A DNA stretch of 27,484 nucleotides from an uncultured Ruminococcus sp. (GCA_902766115.1 CACXCL010000022.1:1-27484); one strand, 5' to 3'; counted from the first letter of the stretch, positions 8,410-15,883 are shown. Made by a program: numbers and translations. The notes: generated by a model from the sequence alone, not told the origin.

Positions 8410-9461
8410 GCAACGAAACGGCGACGCTCACCGAGCCGCGTGACGGTGCAGTGATATCAACTCTGACGGATGTTCAGCGTGAATTTCTCCGGCGGTGCCG
8501 CACCGGGCTGATGGTGGAGAACGCTCATATCTACGACTGGATCCCCGGTTTCACCGAGGGGAAGAACGGCGACATGACAGCGCCTGCGGTAACCGTGTTC
8601 CGGTGGGCCGCCGGCGTTGAGGGGGATTTTACCCTTGAAATATCCGCTGATAAAAGCTTCTTTTCGCTCCACCGCGACGCGGGACCCGCGCGCCGCCGCC
8701 GTTCCGGCGAATACGAGGCCGCGGCAACGAATCTCATGATCGGGACCCGGTATTTCTGGCGGGTGAGACGCGGGGACTTGGTCTCCGAAGTCAGGACTTT
8801 CACCACCGCCGACGAGGGTCTTAGGCAGATATTCCTTCAAGGCGTTCCGAACGTGCGGGACATGGGCGGCAAGACGCTGTCTGACGGGAGGAGATCGAGG
8901 CAGGGACTTCTGTACCGTTCTCAGGCCATCACCGGCGAGGACGGGAAATACCGGCTGACTGAGCCGGGCGAGAATACTTTTTTCAACACCATGGGTATCA
9001 GGACGGATCTTGATCTTCGCGCGGACGGGACCCCGGCATTCAAGGGGGGCGGCTGCTCCGTCCGGTACGTCCGGGCGCCTCTCGACCCCTACGATATCAA
9101 ACTGAACGACCAAAACAAGGCGAGCATCGGGACGATATTCGAACTGCTCTCGGACGAGAGGAATTACCCGGTCTTCATTCACTGTCAGGCGGGAGCCGAC
9201 AGGACCGGGACGCTGGCTCTGCTTCTCGAAGGGATCCTCGGGGTCCCCGAGGGGGAGATCGTCCTCGACTACGACCTGTCCACCCTGTCCGGCGAGTGCG
9301 AGCGGAACTGGTATGAAAACGAGCTTATTGAATTCATTATCGACGACCTTAGATCCGTCCACGGCGACGGAGATCTCACGTATCTTTGCCGCGCCCGCGC
9401 CGAGGCTCTCGGAGTTCCCGCGAGCTCCGTCGACGCGTTTCGCCGGATCATGACCGAATGA
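8406..9461 (+). CDS. Tyrosine-protein phosphatase paralogue 3
   Basis: 351 aa, with its start coupled to paralogue 2 by an ATGA overlap and a GGAGG site inside the end of that gene. Layout: EPRDGAVISTLTDVQREF leader, beta domain (VFRWAAGVEGDFTLEIS ... RYFWRVRRGD), NVRDMGGKTLSDGRR near residue 151, GLLYRSQ in place of the GLLYRGT seen in paralogue 2, and P-loop HCQAGADRTG with C260 and arginine intact. The beta domain contains an arginine-rich stretch (ARRRRSGEY) not seen in the others. The phosphatase fold is clear from the motifs; substrate and physiological role are unknown. Cytosolic by the absence of a signal peptide. Confidence 0.85.
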   Translation: MSNETATLTEPRDGAVISTLTDVQREFLRRCRTGLMVENAHIYDWIPGFTEGKNGDMTAPAVTVFRWAAGVEGDFTLEISADKSFFSLHRDAGPARRRRSGEYEAAATNLMIGTRYFWRVRRGDLVSEVRTFTTADEGLRQIFLQGVPNVRDMGGKTLSDGRRSRQGLLYRSQAITGEDGKYRLTEPGENTFFNTMGIRTDLDLRADGTPAFKGGGCSVRYVRAPLDPYDIKLNDQNKASIGTIFELLSDERNYPVFIHCQAGADRTGTLALLLEGILGVPEGEIVLDYDLSTLSGECERNWYENELIEFIIDDLRSVHGDGDLTYLCRARAEALGVPASSVDAFRRIMTE

Positions 9462-9476
9462 CGAAAGGAACACACA

Positions 9477-10529
9477 ATGACAGAGCTGATAACACCGGAA
9501 AACGGAGCGTTGCTTTCCGTTATGACCCCTTTGCAGAAGGAATTTGCGTCGTGTCATCCCTCCCCGGACAACGGGGAGTTCGACAGGCGGCTGAAGGCGG
9601 CAGCGGAGGCTCACACCGTCGACCTGTCCCGTCCCGCCTCGGCGATCTTCAGCTGGAAATGCGACGATCCCACCGCCCCCATGACCCTCGAAATATCGGA
9701 AAACGAGGATTTTGACGTCCCGGCGCCCGTCAGCGCGGACAAGGTGCGCCAGTCGGCTGAGGACGGAACGTACTTCGCCGCTGTCACAAACTTTTTCACG
9801 GGGCGGAAGTACTTCTGGCGCGTGAGATGCGGTGACGGCATCTCGGAGACCCGCGCCTTTTCCACCCGCGAGGGGGAGATCCGCTCCGTATCCGTGGACC
9901 GGGTGCCGAACTTCCGCGATCTCGGCGGCAAGGTCACCGCGGACGGACGGCTTGTGAAGCAGGGGATGCTCTACCGCGGCACCCACCCGGAATACGACGA
10001 CGACGGAAACGGGATAACGGCGTCGGGTCGCGAGACCTTCATCCGGGAACTCGGAATTAAGACCGAGCTTGACCTCCGGGAGGAATCTCTGGGGAAAGTC
10101 CTCGCCTCCCCGGTCGGAGAAGAAGTCAGATTCTTCAACGTGGGATTTGACAGCTGCTGGGGTGGCACCCTCAACGACCGCGGCATGGGGCAGATAAAGG
10201 AGATCTTCGACGTGCTCTGCGACGAGTCGAACTACCCGGTCTTCTTCCACTGCGCCGCCGGAGCCGACAGAACGGGCTTCCTCTCCGTGGTGATAGAGTC
10301 GATCCTCGGCGTCCCGGAGCACGATATAATCCTCGACTACGAGTATACCTCGCTCTACGAGGAGAGGGATTGGGATACAAACGAGGGCGTTCTGAGCTAC
10401 TTCGGCTTCCTCGATGAAAAATACCCGGGGCACGACTGCCCCGAGCTTGTAAGGATACATATGAAGGAGTACGGAGTCGACCCGTCCGTGTTCTGCAAGC
10501 TGAGAAAAATACTCCTTGAGGACAAGTAA
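9477..10529 (+). CDS. Tyrosine-protein phosphatase paralogue 4
   Basis: 350 aa, start ATG 9477 with GAAAGGAA upstream and a 15-base gap after paralogue 3. Sequence order: ITPENGALLSVMTPLQKEF leader, beta domain (IFSWKCDDPTAPMTLEIS ... KYFWRVRCGD), NFRDLGGKVTADGR near residue 143, GMLYRGTHPE, and P-loop HCAAGADRTG with C259. The tail motif RDWDTNEGVLSYFGFLDEKYPGH is closely matched in paralogue 5 (same positions, YFGFLHEQYPGH), so these two look like the most recent duplication. A phosphatase with an unknown substrate. Confidence 0.85.
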   Translation: MTELITPENGALLSVMTPLQKEFASCHPSPDNGEFDRRLKAAAEAHTVDLSRPASAIFSWKCDDPTAPMTLEISENEDFDVPAPVSADKVRQSAEDGTYFAAVTNFFTGRKYFWRVRCGDGISETRAFSTREGEIRSVSVDRVPNFRDLGGKVTADGRLVKQGMLYRGTHPEYDDDGNGITASGRETFIRELGIKTELDLREESLGKVLASPVGEEVRFFNVGFDSCWGGTLNDRGMGQIKEIFDVLCDESNYPVFFHCAAGADRTGFLSVVIESILGVPEHDIILDYEYTSLYEERDWDTNEGVLSYFGFLDEKYPGHDCPELVRIHMKEYGVDPSVFCKLRKILLEDK

Positions 10530-10542
10530 GAAAGGTGCTGAC

Positions 10543-11595
10543 ATGACAGAACTCATCTCGCCGGAAAACGGCGCCGTGATATCCGTAATGACCGACGCCC
10601 AGAAGGAATTCGTCCGCAGGCACAGAGCCGGAGAACTAAACGGCGGTGACGATCCGTTCCTCCGGATCGCAGAAGGCGACGACAAAGAGGCGTCCGCTCC
10701 CGCGACCACAGTGTTCAGCTGGAGGTGCGACGACCCGCTCAACGTGATGACCGTGGAGTTTTCCCGGACGGAGGACTTTTCCGAGCCGGCGGTGGATCTC
10801 AACCCCGGTCCGGTCCGCCAGTCCGGCGAGACCGGCGAGTACTTCACCTGCGTGAACAACTTCCGCGTCGGGGAGAAATACTTCTGGCGCGTCAGATGCG
10901 GAGACGAGGTCTCCCCCGCGCGCTCATTCAGCACCCCCGACGGGGAAATGCGTCTGATAGACGTCCGGGACGTGCCGAATTTCCGCGATATCGGCGGACG
11001 GCGCACCCTGTCGGGGCGCCGTATAAAGCAAGGGATGATCTTCCGCGGGACCTTCATCGACTACCGCGGCGAGAAGTGCGGGCTCAGCGCCCGGGGCAGG
11101 GACACCTTTGTCAACAGACTGGGCATCAGGACCGAGATCGACCTGCGGATCGAGGCTCTCGGCAGGCACAAAACCAGCCCCGCCGGAGACGGTGTCCGGT
11201 ATGAGTTCATCCCCATGGAAAACGGATTCGGCGGCACCTTCAACGAGCGCGGCATGAGCGAGCTGAGAAAGATTTTTGACGTTCTGTTCGACGAGTCGTC
11301 GTACCCCGTGTATTTCCACTGCCATTCCGGCGCGGACCGCACCGGATTTCTCGGGATCGTGCTGGACGGGCTTCTCGGCCTGCCCGACGACGAGATAAAA
11401 CTCGGGTATAACATAACGTCCCTGTTCGAGCACCGCAACTGGGACGAGAGCGAAGAGATCGGCGAGTATTTCGGGTTCCTTCACGAGCAGTACCCCGGTC
11501 ACAATCTGTCGGAGCTTGTGAGGATCCACATGACAGAGTACGGGCTGGACAGAGAAAAACTCGAAAAAATGACGGAATTTCTTCTGGAGGGATGA
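10543..11595 (+). CDS. Tyrosine-protein phosphatase paralogue 5
   Basis: 350 aa. ATG 10543 is chosen because GAAAGGTG lies just upstream and the MTELISPENGAVISVMTD start aligns with paralogue 4; the frame is open from 10516, but that would overlap paralogue 4. Order: leader, beta domain (VFSWRCDDPLNVMTVEFS ... KYFWRVRCGD), NFRDIGGRRTLSGRR near residue 145, GMIFRGTF, and P-loop HCHSGADRTG with C260. The loop has HS where the others have QA or AA, placing a second histidine in the active-site loop; this could alter specificity (inference). It ends one base before the GTG start of the peptidase gene, consistent with a single transcript. Confidence 0.85.
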   Translation: MTELISPENGAVISVMTDAQKEFVRRHRAGELNGGDDPFLRIAEGDDKEASAPATTVFSWRCDDPLNVMTVEFSRTEDFSEPAVDLNPGPVRQSGETGEYFTCVNNFRVGEKYFWRVRCGDEVSPARSFSTPDGEMRLIDVRDVPNFRDIGGRRTLSGRRIKQGMIFRGTFIDYRGEKCGLSARGRDTFVNRLGIRTEIDLRIEALGRHKTSPAGDGVRYEFIPMENGFGGTFNERGMSELRKIFDVLFDESSYPVYFHCHSGADRTGFLGIVLDGLLGLPDDEIKLGYNITSLFEHRNWDESEEIGEYFGFLHEQYPGHNLSELVRIHMTEYGLDREKLEKMTEFLLEG

Positions 11596-11596
11596 C

Positions 11597-12430
11597 GTGA
11601 AGCTGTCGGATCTTTTCAGAGACAGAACGCAGGGGCGTGACTGTCCCGGAGACATCTCCTTCCGGGAATTCCTCGAGGAGAAAGCGGCGGATATGGACCC
11701 CCTCACCCCGGATGATCTTGAAAAATGGATCTCCGACGGACATTTCGCCCTGTTCGGCGAGGTCCCCGGTCAATGGTGGACCGAAGTTGGGATCCCGCTG
11801 CTCAAGGTGAGGGCGCGGGGCGTGCTTGTGACCGCCTTCGAGCCCTTCGGCGGCGAGACGATGAACCCCACGGAGGCGATCCTCGGGGAGTTGCCGGAGA
11901 CCGTCGGCTCATTTGCCCTCCGAAAACTGCTTCTCCCCGTCGAATTTGCGAGAGCTCGGGAGACGGCGTGCGCGGAGTACGACAGGCTCCGCCCCGCCGC
12001 CGTGGTGATGCTCGGTCAGGCGGGAGGGCGATCGACCGTCACGGTCGAGACCACCGGGAAAAACGTGATGAACGGGCGGATCCCGGACAACTCCGGATAC
12101 GAGCCTCACGGCGAGCCCGTCGACGAAAACGGACCGGAAAAACTGTTTTCGTCAGCGGACGTCGACGGTATCGTCCGCGCGGTGAGCGCCGCCGGGATCC
12201 CCTGCGAGAGATCGGACGACGCCGGGGAATACGTCTGCAACGCGCTCCTGTACGGTATGCTGTTCCACAACGGCGGTAAGGTCCCGACGGTGTTCATCCA
12301 CGTCCCATACGCCACGGAACAGGGACACATTGACAAACCCTCGATGGAGATACGGGATATGACCCGCGCCTCGCTTGCCGCCATAAGATCGGTGACGGAA
12401 CAGATCGAGTCCGGGATAGTCGGAATGTGA
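11597..12430 (+). CDS. pcp: Pyroglutamyl-peptidase I-like protein (peptidase C15) with N-terminal extension
   Basis: Family C15 enzymes remove N-terminal pyroglutamate from peptides. The catalytic domain starts at about residue 74 with VLVTAFEPFGGETMNPTEA. Candidate catalytic residues are E151 (in TVETTGKN), C214 (EYVCNALLYG) and H235 (FIHVPYATEQ). The Glu-to-Cys spacing of 63 equals that of classical Pcp (E81, C144). The protein is 277 aa against about 215 for the family, because roughly 73 extra residues precede the catalytic domain. That extension is acidic and tryptophan-containing (LEKWISDGHFALFGEVPGQWW) with no signal peptide, and I do not recognise it. GTG 11597 is preceded by CTGGAGGG. 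Position directly after the phosphatase array suggests co-transcription. It might act on a non-standard N-terminus or a specific peptide. Confidence 0.8.
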   Translation: MKLSDLFRDRTQGRDCPGDISFREFLEEKAADMDPLTPDDLEKWISDGHFALFGEVPGQWWTEVGIPLLKVRARGVLVTAFEPFGGETMNPTEAILGELPETVGSFALRKLLLPVEFARARETACAEYDRLRPAAVVMLGQAGGRSTVTVETTGKNVMNGRIPDNSGYEPHGEPVDENGPEKLFSSADVDGIVRAVSAAGIPCERSDDAGEYVCNALLYGMLFHNGGKVPTVFIHVPYATEQGHIDKPSMEIRDMTRASLAAIRSVTEQIESGIVGM

Positions 12431-12441
12431 AAGGAAAAGGA

Positions 12442-12912
12442 ATGAAGATCAGAAAAGCGGAAACGAAGGATATGGAAAAGATACTGGAGCTGCTGAGCCA
12501 GGTGCTGGAAATTCACGCCGGGATACGGCCCGATATTTTCGTATCCGGAACGACGAAATACGGCAGGGACGACATAGCAAGAATTCTGGAAGACGAAACG
12601 AGCCCCGTCTATGTCGCCGTGGATGACGGAGACGGGGCGCTTGGATACGCCTTCTGCCGTGTGCGGGAACAGCCCGCCGACGACAGGATGGTCCGGTTCA
12701 GGTCACTCTATATTGACGACCTCTGCGTGGACAGCAAGGCGCGCGGTAAAGGGGTCGGGACTGCCCTTTTCGAACACGTAAAGGATGAAGCGAGGAGGCT
12801 CGGGTGCTACGAGGTGACCCTCACGGTCTGGGAGGGCAACGACGCCGCTTCCCGGTTCTACGAAAAAATGGGCATGAAGACGAAGGAGCGTATGCTCGAG
12901 TTTATACTGTAA
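12442..12912 (+). CDS. GNAT-family N-acetyltransferase
   Basis: 156 aa single-domain acetyltransferase, predicted to move an acetyl group from acetyl-CoA to an amine; the substrate is unknown. The family features run in order: N-terminal MKIRKAETKDMEKILELL, the beta-4 segment LYIDDLCVDSKARGKGVGTAL containing the RGKGVG acetyl-CoA loop (about residues 102-107), then the NDAASRFYEKMGMK C-terminal motif. ATG 12442 is preferred over an in-frame GTG at 12427 because AAGGAAAAGGA precedes it and MKIRKA is the usual family start. It lies 11 bases after the peptidase gene and ends the rightward gene train at a strong terminator. General layout matches RimI-like or small-molecule GNATs equally well. 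Confidence 0.88.
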   Translation: MKIRKAETKDMEKILELLSQVLEIHAGIRPDIFVSGTTKYGRDDIARILEDETSPVYVAVDDGDGALGYAFCRVREQPADDRMVRFRSLYIDDLCVDSKARGKGVGTALFEHVKDEARRLGCYEVTLTVWEGNDAASRFYEKMGMKTKERMLEFIL

Positions 12913-12917
12913 AAAAC

Positions 12918-12954
12918 AAGCCGTCGTGCGGTGCGCCCGCACGACGGCTTTTCC
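12918..12954. terminator. Bidirectional intrinsic terminator between the GNAT gene and miaA
   Basis: A perfect 14-bp stem (12918-12931 with 12937-12950, core CCGTCGTGCGG) closes a 5-base loop. The left flank is A-rich (AAAAAAC) and the right flank is TT-TTCC, so it serves both converging gene sets. Confidence 0.88.
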
Positions 12955-12955
12955 G

Positions 12956-13897
12956 TTATATCTTCTCCGCGATCTCTCTTGCCAGCACCTCCGGCGGCAC
13001 GATGCCTCCGTCCCGGTCCGGCGTAACGCGGATCGCGTCATACCGCCTGAACCACGTCATCTGACGCTTGGCGTAATTGCGGGTGTTCTTCTTTATCAGC
13101 TCCGCCGCCTCGTCGAGTGTCGTCTCGCCGCGCAGATGGGCGATCATCTCACGGTAGCCGATTGCCTGGGCCGCGGTGGACCCCTCGGGGAGCATTCCCT
13201 TATCGAGCAGGGAGGCGACCTCGTCTCGCAGTCCGTTTCCGAGCATCAAATCGACCCTTTTTTCGATCCTGCCGTACAGAGTCTCCCGGGACGCGAAGTC
13301 GATTACGGCCACGTCCGCGTCATACCGGGTCTCCCCGGCTACCGCTTCCCGGTCAAGGTCGCTCTTGCGCCGCCCGGTGACGGAACAGACCTCAATGGCG
13401 CGGATCACCCGCTTTACGTTGTTCGGATGGATCGCCTCCGCCGCCTCCGGGTCAAGATCCCGGAGCATTTCATGAAGCTTCTGCGATCCGTCCCTCTCGG
13501 CGACCGAGCGGAGTTTCGCCCTCAGCTCCGGATCCTCCGCCGCTTCGGAAAACGACGCGATCCTCAGCAGAGCGTCGAGATAGAGCCCGGTGCCTCCCAC
13601 GATGATCGGCAGATGACCGCGGCGCGCCACGTCATCAATCACCGCTCCGGCGTCTCTTGCGTAGTCCGCGGCGGAGTAATTTTCCCGCGGATCCACCACG
13701 CCGATCATGTGATGGGGAACGCCCTCCGTTTCCGTCTCGTCCGGCGCGGCGGTGCCGATCTTCATGCCGCGGTAGATCTGCATGGAGTCGCAGGAGACCA
13801 CCTCGCCCCGGAGGAGCTTCGCCAGCGCCACCCCCAGCGCCGTTTTCCCCGACGCCGTCGGTCCGACCACCGCAAGGACCTTTATTTTTTCACTCAT
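12956..13897 (-). CDS. miaA: tRNA dimethylallyltransferase
   Basis: Transfers a dimethylallyl group to N6 of A37 in tRNAs reading codons that start with U. At 313 aa it is full length. The P-loop GPTASGKT is at 12-19, and CDSMQIYRGMKIGTA contains the general-base aspartate D37. HHMIGVVDP, the GGTGLYLDALL segment, and the C-terminal NYAKRQMTWFRR tRNA-binding motif follow. The start overlaps the stop of the upstream small gene by eight bases (ATGAGTGA), so translation is probably coupled. It is the last gene of the leftward queA set and ends against the shared terminator. Confidence 0.96.
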   Translation of the reverse strand: MSEKIKVLAVVGPTASGKTALGVALAKLLRGEVVSCDSMQIYRGMKIGTAAPDETETEGVPHHMIGVVDPRENYSAADYARDAGAVIDDVARRGHLPIIVGGTGLYLDALLRIASFSEAAEDPELRAKLRSVAERDGSQKLHEMLRDLDPEAAEAIHPNNVKRVIRAIEVCSVTGRRKSDLDREAVAGETRYDADVAVIDFASRETLYGRIEKRVDLMLGNGLRDEVASLLDKGMLPEGSTAAQAIGYREMIAHLRGETTLDEAAELIKKNTRNYAKRQMTWFRRYDAIRVTPDRDGGIVPPEVLAREIAEKI

Positions 13898-14393
13898 GTT
13901 TATTCCCGTTCTTTCTATACTTTAACCATTCCGCAAGTCTTTTCAACGGTTCCCGTTTATGAGGTTCCTTTATAAGTGTCGTTTTAATACTTTCGGCCCA
14001 TGAACAAGGCATCTTTATTCCAAAAACGGATATCCTGACGATAGCGTCATCGTCTCTGCCGGGAACGGAAGAGTCGTTTCCGAAACCGACGGACAAACCT
14101 TCAGTTGAAAGTTCACATCTATCCCGACTCATTTCCACGATTTTTCCGTCAGCAGAGTATTCGACTTCGTAAAAAACGATTGTTCCGTCTTCCTCATAGG
14201 ACATTACTTCATCGGGAGACGATGAGTCAACACCGAATTTTTCAAGTATTTCCGTTATCTCCGGAAACAGTTTGCCAACGTTTTCACGGAAAAAAGTACA
14301 TCTCGGACATTCACATGGGAGGAGGTCGCGTTCGTGTTTTTTTGTCGCCTCCAAATCAATTTCAAAAACGTTATCGAAAAGCCTGACTGTCAT
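13890..14393 (-). CDS. Unrecognised 167-aa CxCxxC protein, possibly immunity-like
   Basis: I do not recognise a named family. The N-terminus carries C27-x-C29-x2-C32 (CECPRCTFF), then a helix-like stretch (ENVGKLFPEITEILEKFGVD) and an acidic beta-rich middle. The end is lysine-rich (EWLKYRKNGNKHE). There is no signal peptide or membrane segment. The pattern recalls small cysteine-bearing proteins often found as orphan immunity-type genes in Firmicutes, but that is memory-based and weak. ATG 14393 is chosen for the GGGGGAT just upstream; an in-frame TTG at 14408 overlaps the queA stop. The gene is visibly AT-richer than both neighbours (51 of 120 bases G/C in rows 14221-14340), suggesting it was acquired between queA and miaA. 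It overlaps miaA by eight bases. Confidence 0.7.
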   Translation of the reverse strand: MTVRLFDNVFEIDLEATKKHERDLLPCECPRCTFFRENVGKLFPEITEILEKFGVDSSSPDEVMSYEEDGTIVFYEVEYSADGKIVEMSRDRCELSTEGLSVGFGNDSSVPGRDDDAIVRISVFGIKMPCSWAESIKTTLIKEPHKREPLKRLAEWLKYRKNGNKHE

Positions 14394-14404
14394 TCTATCC
14401 CCCG

Positions 14405-15493
14405 TCAAAGAATCATCATCGCGTCTCCGAAGGAGAAAAACCTGTACCTCTCCCGCACCGCCTCGCGGTACGCGGCGAGCATTCTCTCCCGCCCGGCGAA
14501 CGCGGAGACAAGCATCAGAAGGGTGCTCTCCGGCAGGTGGAAGTTCGTGATCAGCGCGTCCGTGGCGCGGAACCGGTACCCCGGGTAGATGAATATCCCC
14601 GTGTCGCCGGAGTAGGGCATGATCACGCCGTTCTCGTCCGCCACGCTTTCAAGCGTGCGGCAGGACGTAGTGCCCACGGCGACGATCCGTCCCCCCGCCG
14701 CCCGGCGGCTGTTGATGAGATCCGCCGTTTCACCGGTGACGGAGATGTATTCCGAGTGCATCACGTGGTCCCTTATATGTTCCTCCTTCACGGGGCGGAA
14801 CGTTCCGAGACCCACGTGGAGCAGTACCTTCGCTATCGCGATACCTTTCTGCTCAATTATTTCAAGAAGTTCCTCGGTAAAGTGGAGCCCCGCCGTGGGC
14901 GCCGCCGCGGATCCCTCCTGTCTGGCGTAGACGGTCTGGTACCGCTCCGGATCGTCCAGCTTCTCCTTTATGTATGGCGGCAGGGGAACGGTGCCGAGCC
15001 GGTGGAGAGCCGCATACACGGTCTCCCCCTCGTCCCGGGGGATGAATCTCACGATCCTGCAGCCTCCCTCGCCGACGTTTTCTACGTTTGCCGTCATCAC
15101 GCCGTCCCCGAACTCCAGCACGTCGCCGGGGCGTGCCCTTTTGCCCGGTCCCGCAAGGGCTTCCCACACGTCGATCTCCCTCTGCTTCAGCAGCAGGAGC
15201 TCCACCGGGGCGCAGCTTTCGTCGGCCTCGCCGCTCGCGCGTTTTACACGCCTGCCGATTATTCTCGCGGGTATGACCCTCGTCTCGTTGATCACCAGGA
15301 CGTCCTTCGGGTCCAGGTGGTCGATCACCGAGGTGAACACCTCGTGGGAGACCGTGTCACGGCGGCGGTCGATCACCATGAGCCGGGACGAGTCCCGGGG
15401 ATAGACGGGAGTCTGGGCAATAAGCTCCTCGGGGAGCTCGTAATGGAAATCCGAGAGCGTAAGGGACGTCTCGGGCAGTTCGTTCTTTATCAT
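14405..15493 (-). CDS. queA: S-adenosylmethionine:tRNA ribosyltransferase-isomerase
   Basis: QueA adds the ribosyl part of S-adenosylmethionine to preQ1 at position 34 of tRNA, giving epoxyqueuosine. The protein is 362 aa from ATG 15493. Family segments are SDFHYELPEELIAQTP (14-29), RDSSRLMVIDR, VINETRVIPARIIGRR (about 67-82), LHRLGTVPLPPYIK, DPERYQTVYA, APTAGLHFTEELL, LHVGLGTFRPV and ITNFHLPESTLLMLVSAFAG. The frame is open upstream to 15586, but ATG 15493 has GAAAGGAAAG before it and matches the normal family start. Slightly long for the family. It heads a leftward set with the CxCxxC gene and miaA, putting two anticodon-loop modifications in one likely transcript. Confidence 0.95.
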   Translation of the reverse strand: MIKNELPETSLTLSDFHYELPEELIAQTPVYPRDSSRLMVIDRRRDTVSHEVFTSVIDHLDPKDVLVINETRVIPARIIGRRVKRASGEADESCAPVELLLLKQREIDVWEALAGPGKRARPGDVLEFGDGVMTANVENVGEGGCRIVRFIPRDEGETVYAALHRLGTVPLPPYIKEKLDDPERYQTVYARQEGSAAAPTAGLHFTEELLEIIEQKGIAIAKVLLHVGLGTFRPVKEEHIRDHVMHSEYISVTGETADLINSRRAAGGRIVAVGTTSCRTLESVADENGVIMPYSGDTGIFIYPGYRFRATDALITNFHLPESTLLMLVSAFAGRERMLAAYREAVRERYRFFSFGDAMMIL

Positions 15494-15539
15494 GTCGGTC
15501 TTTCCTTTCGGGGATGACGTGTTTTTTCGTCCTGTGCTA

Positions 15540-15568
15540 TTGACAAGGGCGCGCGCGTGTGGTAATAT
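15540..15568 (+). promoter_or_regulatory. Upstream promoter of the lysine riboswitch-dapA leader
   Basis: Perfect TTGACA (15540-15545), 17-base spacer, TAATAT (15563-15568). A start near 15575 would give a transcript containing the whole aptamer including the 5' strand of P1. Confidence 0.65.
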
Positions 15569-15579
15569 GTATGCGGATG

Positions 15580-15608
15580 TTGGCAAAGGGCCGATTATCC
15601 GATATAAT
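15580..15608 (+). promoter_or_regulatory. Second candidate promoter overlapping the aptamer edge
   Basis: TTGGCA (15580-15585), 17-base spacer, perfect TATAAT (15603-15608). A start 6-8 bases downstream would fall at about 15614-15616, just inside the aptamer and after the P1 5' strand GATAG (15609-15613). Confidence 0.5.
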
Positions 15609-15783
15609 GATAGAGGAGCGTTTCCGATCAGTATCCCGCGCCGAGGTATCCGCGATCACCGTTGAGGCTGGGGAGAAAGGCGAGAGACGCCGAAGATCTG
15701 ACCGCCGTGCGGGGCGTCAGCATCTGGTCCGTCCGACCGAAAGGCGGCGGACTGTCACCGGCGCCGTCCGGTGGAGGGCTATC
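15609..15783 (+). promoter_or_regulatory. Lysine riboswitch (L-box) aptamer
   Basis: Binds lysine in the nascent mRNA and controls dapA-dapB. Conserved L-box elements occur in the expected order. GATAGAGGAGCG at 15609-15620 compares with GATAGAGGTGCG in the well-known lysC aptamer. CAGTATCCC follows near 15636, and GGAGAAAGGCGAGAGACGCCGAAG lies around 15673-15696 in two parts. GGACTGTCACCGG comes near 15750-15761 and GGTGGAGGGCTATCT closes the aptamer. P1 is GATAG (15609-15613) with CTATC (15779-15783). P5 can form from CACCGG and CCGGTG. Identification is by recognition of the core; no covariance search was possible. Confidence 0.93.
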
Positions 15784-15819
15784 TGTGTATTCCCGAGTTA
15801 TATTATAGTACACAGAGAG

Positions 15820-15839
15820 CCGGTTTTCAACCGGTTTTT
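15820..15839 (+). terminator. Riboswitch expression-platform terminator
   Basis: CCGGTT (15820-15825) pairs with AACCGG (15829-15834) over a 3-base loop and is followed by five Ts. The left side can extend by alternating A-U and G-U pairs. A competing hairpin, TCTGTGTA (15782-15789) with TACACAGA (15809-15816), uses the P1 3' strand, so the P1-dependent switch is plausible. Lysine binding is expected to favour termination. Confidence 0.65.
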
Positions 15840-15883
15840 ACTTTTATTGATCCGCCGGAGGCGCGGAGAACGGGAGATTTGGT

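Noticed and set aside
8457..11057. An 866-codon open frame on the minus strand across the phosphatase array
   Set aside because: It is antisense to three and a half well-supported paralogues that keep catalytic motifs. High GC and repeated codon usage explain the open frame; its translation is rich in Arg, Val and Gly and shows no motif.
12926..13975. A 349-codon open frame on the plus strand opposite miaA
   Set aside because: miaA has all family motifs on the other strand; this frame starts inside the terminator and shows none.
15494..15608. Search for a preQ1 riboswitch ahead of queA on the minus strand
   Set aside because: No preQ1 core is visible in the leader, and I could not find a convincing minus-strand promoter there; only a short GACG/CGTC hairpin is seen.
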